A stretch of DNA of 64,000 nt from NCBI GenBank assembly GCA_963402885.1, contig OY727101.1, forward strand, positions 16,654,417 through 16,718,416, read 5' to 3'. This DNA is from Antedon bifida. Lineage: Eukaryota > Echinodermata > Crinoidea > Comatulida > Antedonidae. This document shows positions 1 to 13,233 of the stretch, one piece after another. Numbering within the stretch: position 1 is the stretch's first letter; the number at the start of each line of letters is the position of its first letter. The notes beneath the pieces are model-generated. The model saw only the letters and a program-made list of their open reading frames with translations. It was not told where the DNA came from and searched no databases. The position numbers were made by a program, and so were the translations under genes.

Positions 1-198
1 ACATAACTGGTTAATATGACTCTATAAGATGATGATAAAGATGTGCATATATAGCAATATTATTGCATTATAATTGAATTTTAAAAAGTCTATATTTTAG
101 CGATTTTTGAAAAATGACCAGTTTTCGACCCTTTTATTTTTTGACATAACTGGTTAATATGACTCTATAAGATGATGATAAAGCAATATATTTGCATA
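1..198. repeat. Diverged left flank of the palindromic satellite
   Basis: These bases share pieces with the array (the block ending in ttttcgacccttttattttt and the phrase ctggttaatatgactctata, present twice) but lack the regular hairpin unit. They also hold gatgataaag and gcaatattatt-like words that recur, diverged, just past the right end of the array at about 11870-11945. This looks like the edge of the element from which the satellite grew. Whether more array lies to the left of the window cannot be seen. Confidence 0.6.
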
Positions 199-3100
199 TA
201 AATGGTTACTATAGCATAATAAACATGCGCAGAGTCGAATAATGGGTTCTGCGCATGTCAATTATGCTATAGTAACCAGTTATATCGAAAAATAAAAAGG
301 TCGAAATTTGGCCATTTTAAAAAAAAATCCATGTACTATAGTACAGGGAAATGTTCGAAAAATGGCCCATTTTCGACCCTTTTATTTTTAGACATAAATG
401 GTTACTATAGCATAATAAACATGCGCAGAGTCGAATAATGGGTTCTGCGCATGTCAATTATGTTATAGTAACCAGTTATGTCAAAAAATAAAATAGTCGA
501 AAAATATTTTTAGACATAAATGGTTACTATAGCATAATAAACATGCGCAGAGTCGAATAATGAGTTCTGCGCATGTCAATTATGCTATAGTAACCAGTTA
601 TATCGAAAAATAAAAAGGTCGAAATTTGGCCATTTTTGGAAGAAATCCATGTACTATAGTACAGGGAAATGTTCGAAAAATGGCCCATTTTCGACCCTTT
701 TATTTTTAGACATAAATGGTTACTATAGCATAATAAACATGCGCAGAGTCGAATAATGGGTTCTGAGCATGTCAATTATGCTATAGTAACCAGTTATATC
801 GAAAAATAAAAAGGTCGAAATTTGGCCATTTTTGGAAAAATCCCTGTACTATAGTACAGGAAATTTTCGAAAAATTGCCCATTTTCGACCCTTTTATTTT
901 TAGACATAAATGGTTACTATAGCATAATAAACATGCGTAGAGTCGAATAAGGGGTTCTGCGCATGTCAATTATGCTATAGTAACCAGTTATGTCAAAAAA
1001 TAAAATAGTCGAAAAATGTTTTTAGACATAAATGGTTACTATAGCATAATAAACATGCGCAGAGTCGAATAATGGGTTCTGCACATGTCAATTATGCTAT
1101 AGTAACCAGTTATGTCAAAAAATAAAATAGTCGAAAAATATTTTTAGACATAAATGGTTACTATAGCATAATAAACATGCGCAGAGTCGAATAATGGGTT
1201 CTGCGCATGTCAATTATGCTATAGTAACCAGTTATATCGAAAAAAAAAAATGTCGAAATTTGGCCATTTTTAGAAAAAATCCCTGTACTATAGTACAGGA
1301 AAATTTACGAAAAATGACCAATTTTCGACCCTTTTATTTTTAGACATAAATGGTTACTATAGCATAATAAACATGCGCAGAGTCGAATAATGGGTTCTGC
1401 GCATGTCAATTATGCTATAGTAACCAGTTATATCGAAAAATAAAAAGGTCGAAATTTGGCCATTTTTGGAAAAAATCCCTGTACTATAGTACAGGAAAAT
1501 TTACGAAAAATGACCAATTTTCGACCCTTTTATTTTTAGACATAAATGGTTACTATAGCATAATAAACATGCGCAGAGTCGAATAATGGATTCTGAGCAT
1601 GTAAATTATGCTATAGTAACCAGTTATATCGAAAAATAAAAAGGTCGAAATTTTGCCATTTTTGGAAAAAATCCCTGTACTATAGTACAGGAAAATTTAC
1701 GAAAAATGACCAATTTTCGACCCTTTTATTTTTAGACGTAAATGGTTACTATAGCATAATAAACATGCGCAGAGTCGAATAATGGGTTCTGCGCATGTCA
1801 ATTATGCTATAGTAACCAGTTATATCGAAAAATAAAATAGTCGAAAAATATTTTTAGACATAAATGGTTACTATAGCATAATAAACATGCGCAGAGTCAA
1901 ATAATGGGTTCTGCGCATGTCAATTATGCTATAGTAACCAGTTATATCGAAAAATAAAAAGGTCAAAATTTGTGCATTTTTGGAAAAAAATCCCTGTACT
2001 ATAGTACAGGAAAATTTTCGAAAAATGGCCCATTTTCAACCCTTTTATTTTTAGACATAAATGGTTACTATAGCATAATAAACATGCGCAAAGTCGAATA
2101 ATGAGTTCTGCGCATGTCAATTAGGCTATAGTAACCAGTTATGTCAAAAAATAAAATAGTCGAAAAATATTTTTAGACATAAATGGTTATTATAGCATAA
2201 TAAACATGCGCAGAGTCTAATAATGGGTTCTGCGCATCTCAATTATGCTATAGTAACCAGTTATATCGAAAAATAAAAAGGTCGAAATTTGACCATTTTT
2301 GGAAAAAAAAAAATCCCTGTACTATAGTACAGGAAAATTTACGAAAAATGACCAATTTTCGACCCTTTTATTTTTAGACATAAATGATTACTATAGCATA
2401 ATAAACATGCGCAGAGTCGAATAATGGGTTCTGCGCATGTCAATTATGCTATAGTAACCAGTTATGTCAAAAAATAAAATAGTCGAAAAATATTTTTAGA
2501 CATAAATGGTTACTATAGCATAATAAACATGCGCAGAGTCTAATAATGGGTTCTGCGCATCTCAATTATGCTATAGTAACCAGTTATATCGAAAAATAAA
2601 AAGGTCGAAATTTGGCAATTTTTGGAAAAAATCCCTGTACTATAGTACAGGAAAATTTTCGAAAAATGGCCCATTTTCGACCCTTTTATTTTTAGACATA
2701 AATGGTTACTATAGCATAATAAACATGCGCAGAGTCGAATAATGGGTTCTGCGCATGTCAATTATGCTATAGTAACCAGTTATATCGAAAAATAAAAAGG
2801 TCGAAATTTGGCCATTTTTGGAAAAAATCCCTGTACTATAGTACAGGAAAATTTACGAAAAATGACCAATTTTCTACCCTTTTATTTTTAGACATAAATG
2901 GTTACTATAGCATAATAAACATTCGCAGAGTCGAATAATGGGTTCTGCGCATGTCAATTATGCTATAGTAACCAGTTATATCGAAAAATAAAAAGGTCGA
3001 AATTTGGCCATTTTTGGAAAAAATCCCTGTACTATAGTACAGGAAAATTTACGAAAAATGACCAATTTTCGACCCTTTTATTTTTAGACATAAATGGTTA

Positions 3101-3445
3101 CTATAGCATAATAAACATGCGCAGAGTCGAATAATGGGTTCTGCGCATGTCAATTATGCTATAGTAACCAGTTATATCGAAAAATAAAAAGGTCGAAATT
3201 TGGCCATTTTTGGAAAAAATCCCGGTACTATAGTACAGGAAAATTTAGGAAAAATGACCAATTTTCGACCCTTTTATTTTTAGACATAAATGGTTACTAT
3301 AGCATAATAAACATGCGCAGAGTCGAATAATGGGTTCTGCGCATGTCAATTATGCTATAGTAACCAGTTATGTCAAAAAATAAAATAGTCGAAAAATATT
3401 TTTAGACATAAATGGTTATTATAGCATAATAAACATGCGCAGAGT

Positions 3446-5941
3446 CTAATAATGGGTTCTGCGCATCTCAATTATGCTATAGTAACCAGTTATATCGAAA
3501 AATAAAAAGGTCGAAATTTGACCATTTTTGGAAAAAATCCCTGTACTATAGTACAGGAAAATTTTCGAAAAATGGCCCATTTTCGACCCTTTTATTTTTA
3601 GACATAAATGGTTACTATAGCATAATAAACATGCGCAGAGTCGAATAATGGGTTCTGAGCATGTCAATTATGCTATAGTAACCAGTTATATCGAAAAATA
3701 AAATAGTCGAAAAATATTTTTAGACATAAATGGTTACTATAGCATAATAAAAATGCGCAGAGTCGAATAATGGGTTCTGAGCATGTCAATTATGCTATAG
3801 TAACCAGTTATATCGAAAAATAAAAAGGTCGAAATTTGGCCATTTTTGGAAAAAATCCCTGTACTATAGTACAGGAAAATTTACGAAAAATGACCAATTT
3901 TCGACCCTTTTATTTTTAGACATAAATGGTTACTATAGCATAATAAACATGCGCAGAGTCGAATAATGGGTTCTGCGCATGTCAATTATGCTATAGTAAC
4001 CAGTTATGTCAAAAAATAAAATAGTCGAAAAATATTTTTAGACATAAATGGTTATTATAGCATAATAAACATGCGCAGAGTCTAATAATGGGTTCTGCGC
4101 ATGTCAATTATGCTATAGTAACCAGTTATATCGAAAAATAAAAAGGTCGAAATTTGGCCATTTTTGGAAAAAATCCCTGTACTATAGTACAGGAAAATTT
4201 ACGAAAAATGACCAATTTTCGACCCTTTTATTTTTAGACATAAATGGTTACTATAGCATAATAAACATGCGCAGAGTCGAATAATGGGTTCTGCGCATGT
4301 CAATTATGCTATAGTAACCATTTATATCGAAAAATAAAAAGGTCGAAATTTGGCCATTTTTGGAAAAAATCCCTGTACTATAGTACAGGAAAATTTACGA
4401 AAAATGACCAATTTTCGACCCTTTTATTTTTAGACATAAATGGTTACTATAGCATAATAAACATGCGCAGAGTCGAATAATGGGTTCTGCGCATGTCAAT
4501 TATGCTATAGTAACCAGTTATGTCAAAAAATAAAATAGTCGAAAAATATTTTTAGACATAAATGGTTATTATAGCATAATAAACATGCGCAGAGTCTAAT
4601 AATGGGTTCTGCGCATCTCAATTATGCTATAGTAACCAGTTATATCGAAAAATAAAAAGGTCGAAATTTGACCATTTTTGGAAAAAATCCCTGTACTATA
4701 GTACAGGAAAATTTTCGAAAAATGGCCCATTTTCGACCCTTTTATTTTTAGACATAAATGGTTACTATAGCATAATAAACATGCGCAGAGTCGAATAATG
4801 GGTTCTGAGCATGTCAATTATGCTATAGTAACCAGTTATATCGAAAAATAAAATAGTCGAAAAATATTTTTAGACATAAATGGTTACTATAGCATAATAA
4901 AAATGCGCAGAGTCGAATAATGGGTTCTGAGCATGTCAATTATGCTATAGTAACCAGTTATATCGAAAAATAAAAAGGTCGAAATTTGGCCATTTTTGGA
5001 AAAAATCCCTGTACTATAGTACAGGAAAATTTACGAAAAATGACCAATTTTCGACCCTTTTATTTTTAGACATAAATGGTTACTATAGCATAATAAACAT
5101 GCGCAGAGTCGAATAATGGGTTCTGCGCATGTCAATTATGCTATAGTAACCAGTTATGTCAAAAAATAAAATAGTCGAAAAATATTTTTAGACATAAATG
5201 GTTATTATAGCATAATAAACATGCGCAGAGTCTAATAATGGGTTCTGCGCATGTCAATTATGCTATAGTAACCAGTTATATCGAAAAATAAAAAGGTCGA
5301 AATTTGGCCATTTTTGGAAAAAATCCCTGTACTATAGTACAGGAAAATTTACGAAAAATGACCAATTTTCGACCCTTTTATTTTTAGACATAAATGGTTA
5401 CTATAGCATAATAAACATGCGCAGAGTCGAATAATGGGTTCTGCGCATGTCAATTATGCTATAGTAACCAGTTATATCGAAAAATAAAAAGGTCGAAATT
5501 TGGCCATTTTTGGAAAAAATCCCTGTACTATAGTACAGGAAAATTTACGAAAAATGACCAATTTTCTACCCTTTTATTTTTAGACATAAATGGTTACTAT
5601 AGCATAATAAACATTCGCAGAGTCGAATAATGGGTTCTGCGCATGTCAATTATGCTATAGTAACCAGTTATATCGAAAAATAAAAAGGTCGAAATTTGGC
5701 CATTTTTGGAAAAAATCCCTGTACTATAGTACAGGAAAATTTACGAAAAATGACCAATTTTCGACCCTTTTATTTTTAGACATAAATGGTTACTATAGCA
5801 TAATAAACATGCGCAGAGTCGAATAATGGGTTCTGCGCATGTCAATTATGCTATAGTAACCAGTTATATCGAAAAATAAAATAGTCGAAAAATATTTTTA
5901 GACATAAATGGTTATTATAGCATAATAAACATGCGCAGAGT
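3446..5941. repeat. 2,496-bp higher-order repeat, copy 1
   Basis: Three diagnostic variants (gtctaataatggg with gcgcatctc; cataataaaaatgcgc; aacattcgcagag) recur with fixed spacing. The first sits at about 3446, 4596, 5942, 7092 and 9271, giving steps of 1150, 1346, 1150 and 2179. 1150 equals 4 long plus 3 short units and 1346 equals 5 long plus 3 short, so the period is 2,496 bp (9 long, 6 short). Confidence 0.85.
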
Positions 5942-8437
5942 CTAATAATGGGTTCTGCGCATCTCAATTATGCTATAGTAACCAGTTATATCGAAAAATA
6001 AAAAGGTCGAAATTTGACCATTTTTGGAAAAAATCCCTGTACTATAGTACAGGAAAATTTTCGAAAAATGGCCCATTTTCGACCCTTTTATTTTTAGACA
6101 TAAATGGTTACTATAGCATAATAAACATGCGCAGAGTCGAATAATGGGTTCTGAGCATGTCAATTATGCTATAGTAACCAGTTATATCGAAAAATAAAAT
6201 AGTCGAAAAATATTTTTAGACATAAATGGTTACTATAGCATAATAAAAATGCGCAGAGTCGAATAATGGGTTCTGAGCATGTCAATTATGCTATAGTAAC
6301 CAGTTATATCGAAAAATAAAAAGGTCGAAATTTGGCCATTTTTGGAAAAAATCCCTGTACTATAGTACAGGAAAATTTACGAAAAATGACCAATTTTCGA
6401 CCCTTTTATTTTTAGACATAAATGGTTACTATAGCATAATAAACATGCGCAGAGTCGAATAATGGGTTCTGCGCATGTCAATTATGCTATAGTAACCAGT
6501 TATGTCAAAAAATAAAATAGTCGAAAAATATTTTTAGACATAAATGGTTATTATAGCATAATAAACATGCGCAGAGTCTAATAATGGGTTCTGCGCATGT
6601 CAATTATGCTATAGTAACCAGTTATATCGAAAAATAAAAAGGTCGAAATTTGGCCATTTTTGGAAAAAATCCCTGTACTATAGTACAGGAAAATTTACGA
6701 AAAATGACCAATTTTCGACCCTTTTATTTTTAGACATAAATGGTTACTATAGCATAATAAACATGCGCAGAGTCGAATAATGGGTTCTGCGCATGTCAAT
6801 TATGCTATAGTAACCATTTATATCGAAAAATAAAAAGGTCGAAATTTGGCCATTTTTGGAAAAAATCCCTGTACTATAGTACAGGAAAATTTACGAAAAA
6901 TGACCAATTTTCGACCCTTTTATTTTTAGACATAAATGGTTACTATAGCATAATAAACATGCGCAGAGTCGAATAATGGGTTCTGCGCATGTCAATTATG
7001 CTATAGTAACCAGTTATGTCAAAAAATAAAATAGTCGAAAAATATTTTTAGACATAAATGGTTATTATAGCATAATAAACATGCGCAGAGTCTAATAATG
7101 GGTTCTGCGCATCTCAATTATGCTATAGTAACCAGTTATATCGAAAAATAAAAAGGTCGAAATTTGACCATTTTTGGAAAAAATCCCTGTACTATAGTAC
7201 AGGAAAATTTTCGAAAAATGGCCCATTTTCGACCCTTTTATTTTTAGACATAAATGGTTACTATAGCATAATAAACATGCGCAGAGTCGAATAATGGGTT
7301 CTGAGCATGTCAATTATGCTATAGTAACCAGTTATATCGAAAAATAAAATAGTCGAAAAATATTTTTAGACATAAATGGTTACTATAGCATAATAAAAAT
7401 GCGCAGAGTCGAATAATGGGTTCTGAGCATGTCAATTATGCTATAGTAACCAGTTATATCGAAAAATAAAAAGGTCGAAATTTGGCCATTTTTGGAAAAA
7501 ATCCCTGTACTATAGTACAGGAAAATTTACGAAAAATGACCAATTTTCGACCCTTTTATTTTTAGACATAAATGGTTACTATAGCATAATAAACATGCGC
7601 AGAGTCGAATAATGGGTTCTGCGCATGTCAATTATGCTATAGTAACCAGTTATGTCAAAAAATAAAATAGTCGAAAAATATTTTTAGACATAAATGGTTA
7701 TTATAGCATAATAAACATGCGCAGAGTCTAATAATGGGTTCTGCGCATGTCAATTATGCTATAGTAACCAGTTATATCGAAAAATAAAAAGGTCGAAATT
7801 TGGCCATTTTTGGAAAAAATCCCTGTACTATAGTACAGGAAAATTTACGAAAAATGACCAATTTTCGACCCTTTTATTTTTAGACATAAATGGTTACTAT
7901 AGCATAATAAACATGCGCAGAGTCGAATAATGGGTTCTGCGCATGTCAATTATGCTATAGTAACCAGTTATATCGAAAAATAAAAAGGTCGAAATTTGGC
8001 CATTTTTGGAAAAAATCCCTGTACTATAGTACAGGAAAATTTACGAAAAATGACCAATTTTCTACCCTTTTATTTTTAGACATAAATGGTTACTATAGCA
8101 TAATAAACATTCGCAGAGTCGAATAATGGGTTCTGCGCATGTCAATTATGCTATAGTAACCAGTTATATCGAAAAATAAAAAGGTCGAAATTTGGCCATT
8201 TTTGGAAAAAATCCCTGTACTATAGTACAGGAAAATTTACGAAAAATGACCAATTTTCGACCCTTTTATTTTTAGACATAAATGGTTACTATAGCATAAT
8301 AAACATGCGCAGAGTCGAATAATGGGTTCTGCGCATGTCAATTATGCTATAGTAACCAGTTATATCGAAAAATAAAATAGTCGAAAAATATTTTTAGACA
8401 TAAATGGTTATTATAGCATAATAAACATGCGCAGAGT
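5942..8437. repeat. 2,496-bp higher-order repeat, copy 2
   Basis: Second complete period. The aacattcgcagag variant at 5612 recurs at 8108, exactly 2,496 bp later. The next period is shorter (8108 to 10287 is 2,179 bp), a deficit of 317 bp that equals one long plus one short unit. That is what unequal crossing-over in register would leave. Confidence 0.85.
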
Positions 8438-11400
8438 CTAATAATGGGTTCTGCGCATGTCAATTATGCTATAGTAACCAGTTATATCGAAAAATAAAAA
8501 GGTCGAAATTTGGCCATTTTTGGAAAAAATCCCTGTACTATAGTACAGGAAAATTTACGAAAAATGACCAATTTTCGACCCTTTTATTTTTAGACATAAA
8601 TGGTTACTATAGCATAATAAACATGCGCAGAGTCGAATAATGGGTTCTGCGCATGTCAATTATGCTATAGTAACCAGTTATATCGAAAAATAAAATAGTC
8701 GAAAAATATTTTTAGACATAAATGGTTACTATAGCATAATAAACATGCGCAGAGTCGAATAATGGGTTCTGCGCATGTCAATTATGCTATAGTAACCAGT
8801 TATATCGAAAAATAAAAAGGTCAAAATTTGTGCATTTTTGGAAAAAAATCCCTGTACTATAGTACAGGAAAATTTTCAAAAAATGGCCCATTTTCGACCC
8901 TTTTATTTTTAGACATAAATGGTTACTATAGCATAATAAACATGCGCAGAGTCGAATAATGGGTTCTGCGCATGTCAATTATGCTATAGTAACCAGTTAT
9001 ATCGAAAAATAAAAAGGTCGAAATTTGGCCATTTTTGGAAAAAATCCCTGTACTATAGTACAGGAAAATTTACGAAAAATGACCAATTTTCGACCCTTTT
9101 ATTTTTAGACATAAATGGTTACTATAGCATAATAAACATGCGCAGAGTCGAATAATGGGTTCTGCGCATGTCAATTATGCTATAGTAACCAGTTATGTCA
9201 AAAAATAAAATAGTCGAAAAATATTTTTAGACATAAATGGTTATTATAGCATAATAAACATGCGCAGAGTCTAATAATGGGTTCTGCGCATCTCAATTAT
9301 GCTATAGTAACCAGTTATATCGAAAAATAAAAAGGTCGAAATTTGACCATTTTTGGAAAAAATCCCTGTACTATAGTACAGGAAAATTTTCGAAAAATGG
9401 CCCATTTTCGACCCTTTTATTTTTAGACATAAATGGTTACTATAGCATAATAAACATGCGCAGAGTCGAATAATGGGTTCTGAGCATGTCAATTATGCTA
9501 TAGTAACCAGTTATATCGAAAAATAAAATAGTCGAAAAATATTTTTAGACATAAATGGTTACTATAGCATAATAAAAATGCGCAGAGTCGAATAATGGGT
9601 TCTGAGCATGTCAATTATGCTATAGTAACCAGTTATATCGAAAAATAAAAAGGTCGAAATTTGGCCATTTTTGGAAAAAATCCCTGTACTATAGTACAGG
9701 AAAATTTACGAAAAATGACCAATTTTCGACCCTTTTATTTTTAGACATAAATGGTTACTATAGCATAATAAACATGCGCAGAGTCGAATAATGGGTTCTG
9801 CGCATGTCAATTATGCTATAGTAACCAGTTATGTCAAAAAATAAAATAGTCGAAAAATATTTTTAGACATAAATGGTTATTATAGCATAATAAACATGCG
9901 CAGAGTCTAATAATGGGTTCTGCGCATGTCAATTATGCTATAGTAACCAGTTATATCGAAAAATAAAAAGGTCGAAATTTGGCCATTTTTGGAAAAAATC
10001 CCTGTACTATAGTACAGGAAAATTTACGAAAAATGACCAATTTTCGACCCTTTTATTTTTAGACATAAATGGTTACTATAGCATAATAAACATGCGCAGA
10101 GTCGAATAATGGGTTCTGCGCATGTCAATTATGCTATAGTAACCAGTTATATCGAAAAATAAAAAGGTCGAAATTTGGCCATTTTTGGAAAAAATCCCTG
10201 TACTATAGTACAGGAAAATTTACGAAAAATGACCAATTTTCTACCCTTTTATTTTTAGACATAAATGGTTACTATAGCATAATAAACATTCGCAGAGTCG
10301 AATAATGGGTTCTGCGCATGTCAATTATGCTATAGTAACCAGTTATATCGAAAAATAAAAAGGTCGAAATTTGGCCATTTTTGGAAAAAATCCCTGTACT
10401 ATAGTACAGGAAAATTTACGAAAAATGACCAATTTTCGACCCTTTTATTTTTAGACATAAATGGTTACTATAGCATAATAAACATGCGCAGAGTCGAATA
10501 ATGGGTTCTGCGCATGTCAATTATGCTATAGTAACCAGTTATATCGAAAAATAAAATAGTCGAAAAATATTTTTAGACATAAATGGTTATTATAGCATAA
10601 TAAACATGCGCAGAGTCTAATAATGGGTTCTGCGCATGTCAATTATGCTATAGTAACCAGTTATATCGAAAAATAAAAAGGTCGAAATTTGGCCATTTTT
10701 GGAAAAAATCCCTGTACTATAGTACAGGAAAATTTACGAAAAATGACCAATTTTCGACCCTTTTATTTTTAGACATAAATGGTTACTATAGCATAATAAA
10801 CATTCGCAGAGTCGAATAATGGGTTCTGCGCATGTCAATTATGCTATAGTAACCAGTTATATCGAAAAATAAAAAGGTCGAAATTTGGCCATTTTTGGAA
10901 AAAATCCCTGTACTATAGTACAGGAAAATTTACGAAAAATGACCAATTTTCGACCCTTTTATTTTTAGACATAAATGGTTACTATAGCATAATAAACATG
11001 CGCAGAGTCGAATAATGGGTTCTGCGCATGTCAATTATGCTATAGTAACCAGTTATATCGAAAAATAAAACAATTTTCGACCCTTTTATTTTTAGACATA
11101 AATGGTTACTATAGCATAATAAACATGCGCAGAGTCGAATAATGGGTTCTGCGCATGTCAATTATGCTATAGTAACCAGTTATATCGAAAAATAAAAAGG
11201 TCGAAATTTGGCCATTTTTGGAAAAAAATCCCTGTACTATAGTACAGGAAAATTTACGAAAAATTACCAATTTTCGACCCTTTTAATTTTAGACATAAAT
11301 GGTTACTATAGCATAATAAACATGCGCAGAGTCGAATAATGGGTTCTGCGCATGTCAATTATGCTATAGTAACCAGTTATATCGAAAAATAAAATAGTCG

Positions 11401-11695
11401 AAAAATATTTTTAGACATAAATGGTTACTATAGCATAATAAACATGCGCAGAGTCGAATAATGGGTTCTGCGCATGTCAATTATGCTATAGTAACCAGTT
11501 ATATCGAAAAATAAAAAGGTCAAAATTTGTGCATTTTTGGAAAAAAATCCCTGTACTATAGTACAGGAAAATTTTCGAAAAATGGCCCATTTTCGACCCT
11601 TTTATTTTTAGACATAAATGGTTACTATAGCATAATAAACATGCGCAGAGTCGAATAATGTGTTCTGCGCATGTCAATTATGCTATAGTAACCAG

Positions 11696-11960
11696 ATATA
11701 TCGAAAAATAAAACGGTCGAAAATTATTTTTAGACATAAATGGTTAATATAGCATAATAAACATACGCAGAAGTCAAATAAATAAAAAAATACTATATTT
11801 ATAGTACTGGGAAATTTTCGAAAAATCACATGTTTTTAAAAAGTCGATGGAAATCTCCGAAACTAACTTACTATGACTTAGAAGATAACGCAATATATAT
11901 ATAATTTATGCGCATATAAGCAATATTATGACATAATAAAGAACATTTTAAAAATTGGCC
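11696..11960. repeat. Diverged right flank of the satellite
   Basis: Units decay here: a core with tggttaatatagcataataa, a weakened linker centre (tactatatttatagtactggg), then non-repeated text with gcgcatataagcaatattatg. The last words match the left flank in the same orientation, so both ends of the array abut similar DNA. Confidence 0.6.
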
Positions 11961-12059
11961 ATTTGGGTAAAATTACACATACCTTTGTTTAATTTTATTT
12001 GTCAATTTGACGAAAGAAAGAAGTGTTTTTTTTCTCTCACTTAAATTAAATAATTAAAT

Positions 12060-12198
12060 ATATATTTACTTATCTAGAGGGTTATCCTTGGCTTAATGCG
12101 TCCTCCTCACACAATTGTATTTATTAATTTATGTTCTGTATTATTATATTGTATTTTGTATTGTGTGAAACAATAAACTTGAACGTGAACTTGAACTT
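12060..12198 (+). mobile_element. Possible 3' end of a non-LTR retrotransposon
   Basis: The stretch ends in aataaacttgaacgtgaac followed by another cttgaac. A short ttgaac-type tail after aataaa is typical of the 3' end of several invertebrate LINE families. No coding part is attached. The rest of 11961-13230 is AT-rich intergenic DNA in which I see no gene; a second aataaataaataca tail occurs near 12525. Confidence 0.35.
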
Positions 12199-13233
12199 TC
12201 TACACATAATGTATTTTCTACGACTATAGTAAAATAGTGTAATTTATTTTATTCCAATACATATGCTTAGCTTACATTGGTCGCTCTCTCCCCTCCACAA
12301 TAATTATACTCTTGCAGAGGAACCGTTTATTAAATTTTGTAGGAACTGATTACTATAATATTTTATTTATTTTTGTATGATTGTTAACTTTCTTTTAAAT
12401 TTGAAATATTGTATGTGTTTTGAAAGGTTTCTTTTTATTGTTCATTTTATATATGTTTGTTAACAAACGTCTTCACCCTTAAAGAAGTGCTGCTGTTTGT
12501 GTTTTTTTTTTATATATACCGAAATAAATAAATACATATATAATTTGCGAATGGCACGAATAAAAAAAATAATATTGTCATAGGCATCTTTTTTAATTTG
12601 AAATTTTTTACAATACGTGTACACAAACATACATTATAATATTCTATCTCTATACGTAACATCTTCTGTAAGCTAAAGCAGATTCATTTAATTTCATAAA
12701 ACTATAATTACATAACTTGTGAACGCTCACGAGAATTTTATACACAAAATAACTCTTCCTCAATTAAACACCGTATACACCTAACAACGGTAAAGTATTA
12801 ACAAGTCGTCTAAAGAAATTACTTTTAATGTGTGCGGGTCGGTTTTCAAATAGTAATATTTAAACTAAATCTGATAGTGGGTGTCTAGACAGTGTGTGTC
12901 TAATATAATGTAGGGAGTTATTGTCTAATTAAAACTCCATGATCAGTGTATGTATGATATGCCGTGCTAATTATAGTCGATATCTACATTTGCATGTGAG
13001 GGAATTATTGTTTGTTTTTTGTTTACATAGCTGGGAGAGCAGCTGCATACTTGGGAGACTTTTTAGCAACAACGTTACGAAGATGTGAGTCTGCCATTAC
13101 ATACGGGTTGATCCGCTGAAAGAAATGAAATGAAGGCGATGCTATATAATAAGAAAGATATACTTGATGCTCTGATAAGAAAGACTACATCATTTATACT
13201 ACCATTAAGGCCACACCCACTAGATTACACCCT

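Larger units (their letters stand above)
199..11695. repeat. Higher-order satellite array built of nested inverted repeats
   Basis: About 11.5 kb of tandem units. Each unit begins with a core inverted repeat of about 85 bp: the left arm contains ggttactatagcataat then catgcgcaga, a loop of about 14 bases follows, then tctgcgcatg and attatgctatagtaacc. Between cores lies a long linker (unit 196 bp) or a short one (unit about 122 bp). The long linker is itself an imperfect inverted repeat centred on the perfect 16-bp palindrome ctgtactatagtacag, with arms rich in aaaaataaaaaggtcg and cgacccttttattttt. The short linker looks like the long one with its middle deleted. Neighbouring units are nearly identical, which implies recent homogenisation. 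Predicted 60-80 aa minus-strand ORFs inside are repeat by-products. Confidence 0.95.

Noticed and set aside
527-11677. A dozen minus-strand frames of 62-82 codons with near-identical Cys/Leu-rich peptides
   Set aside because: All lie in the palindromic satellite at repeat spacing. They arise from the repeated hairpin units and break whenever a single repeat variant changes.
1-11700. CRISPR-like reading of the repeat array
   Set aside because: The linkers between palindromic cores are themselves repeated, not unique spacers, and the surrounding genes are animal genes with introns.
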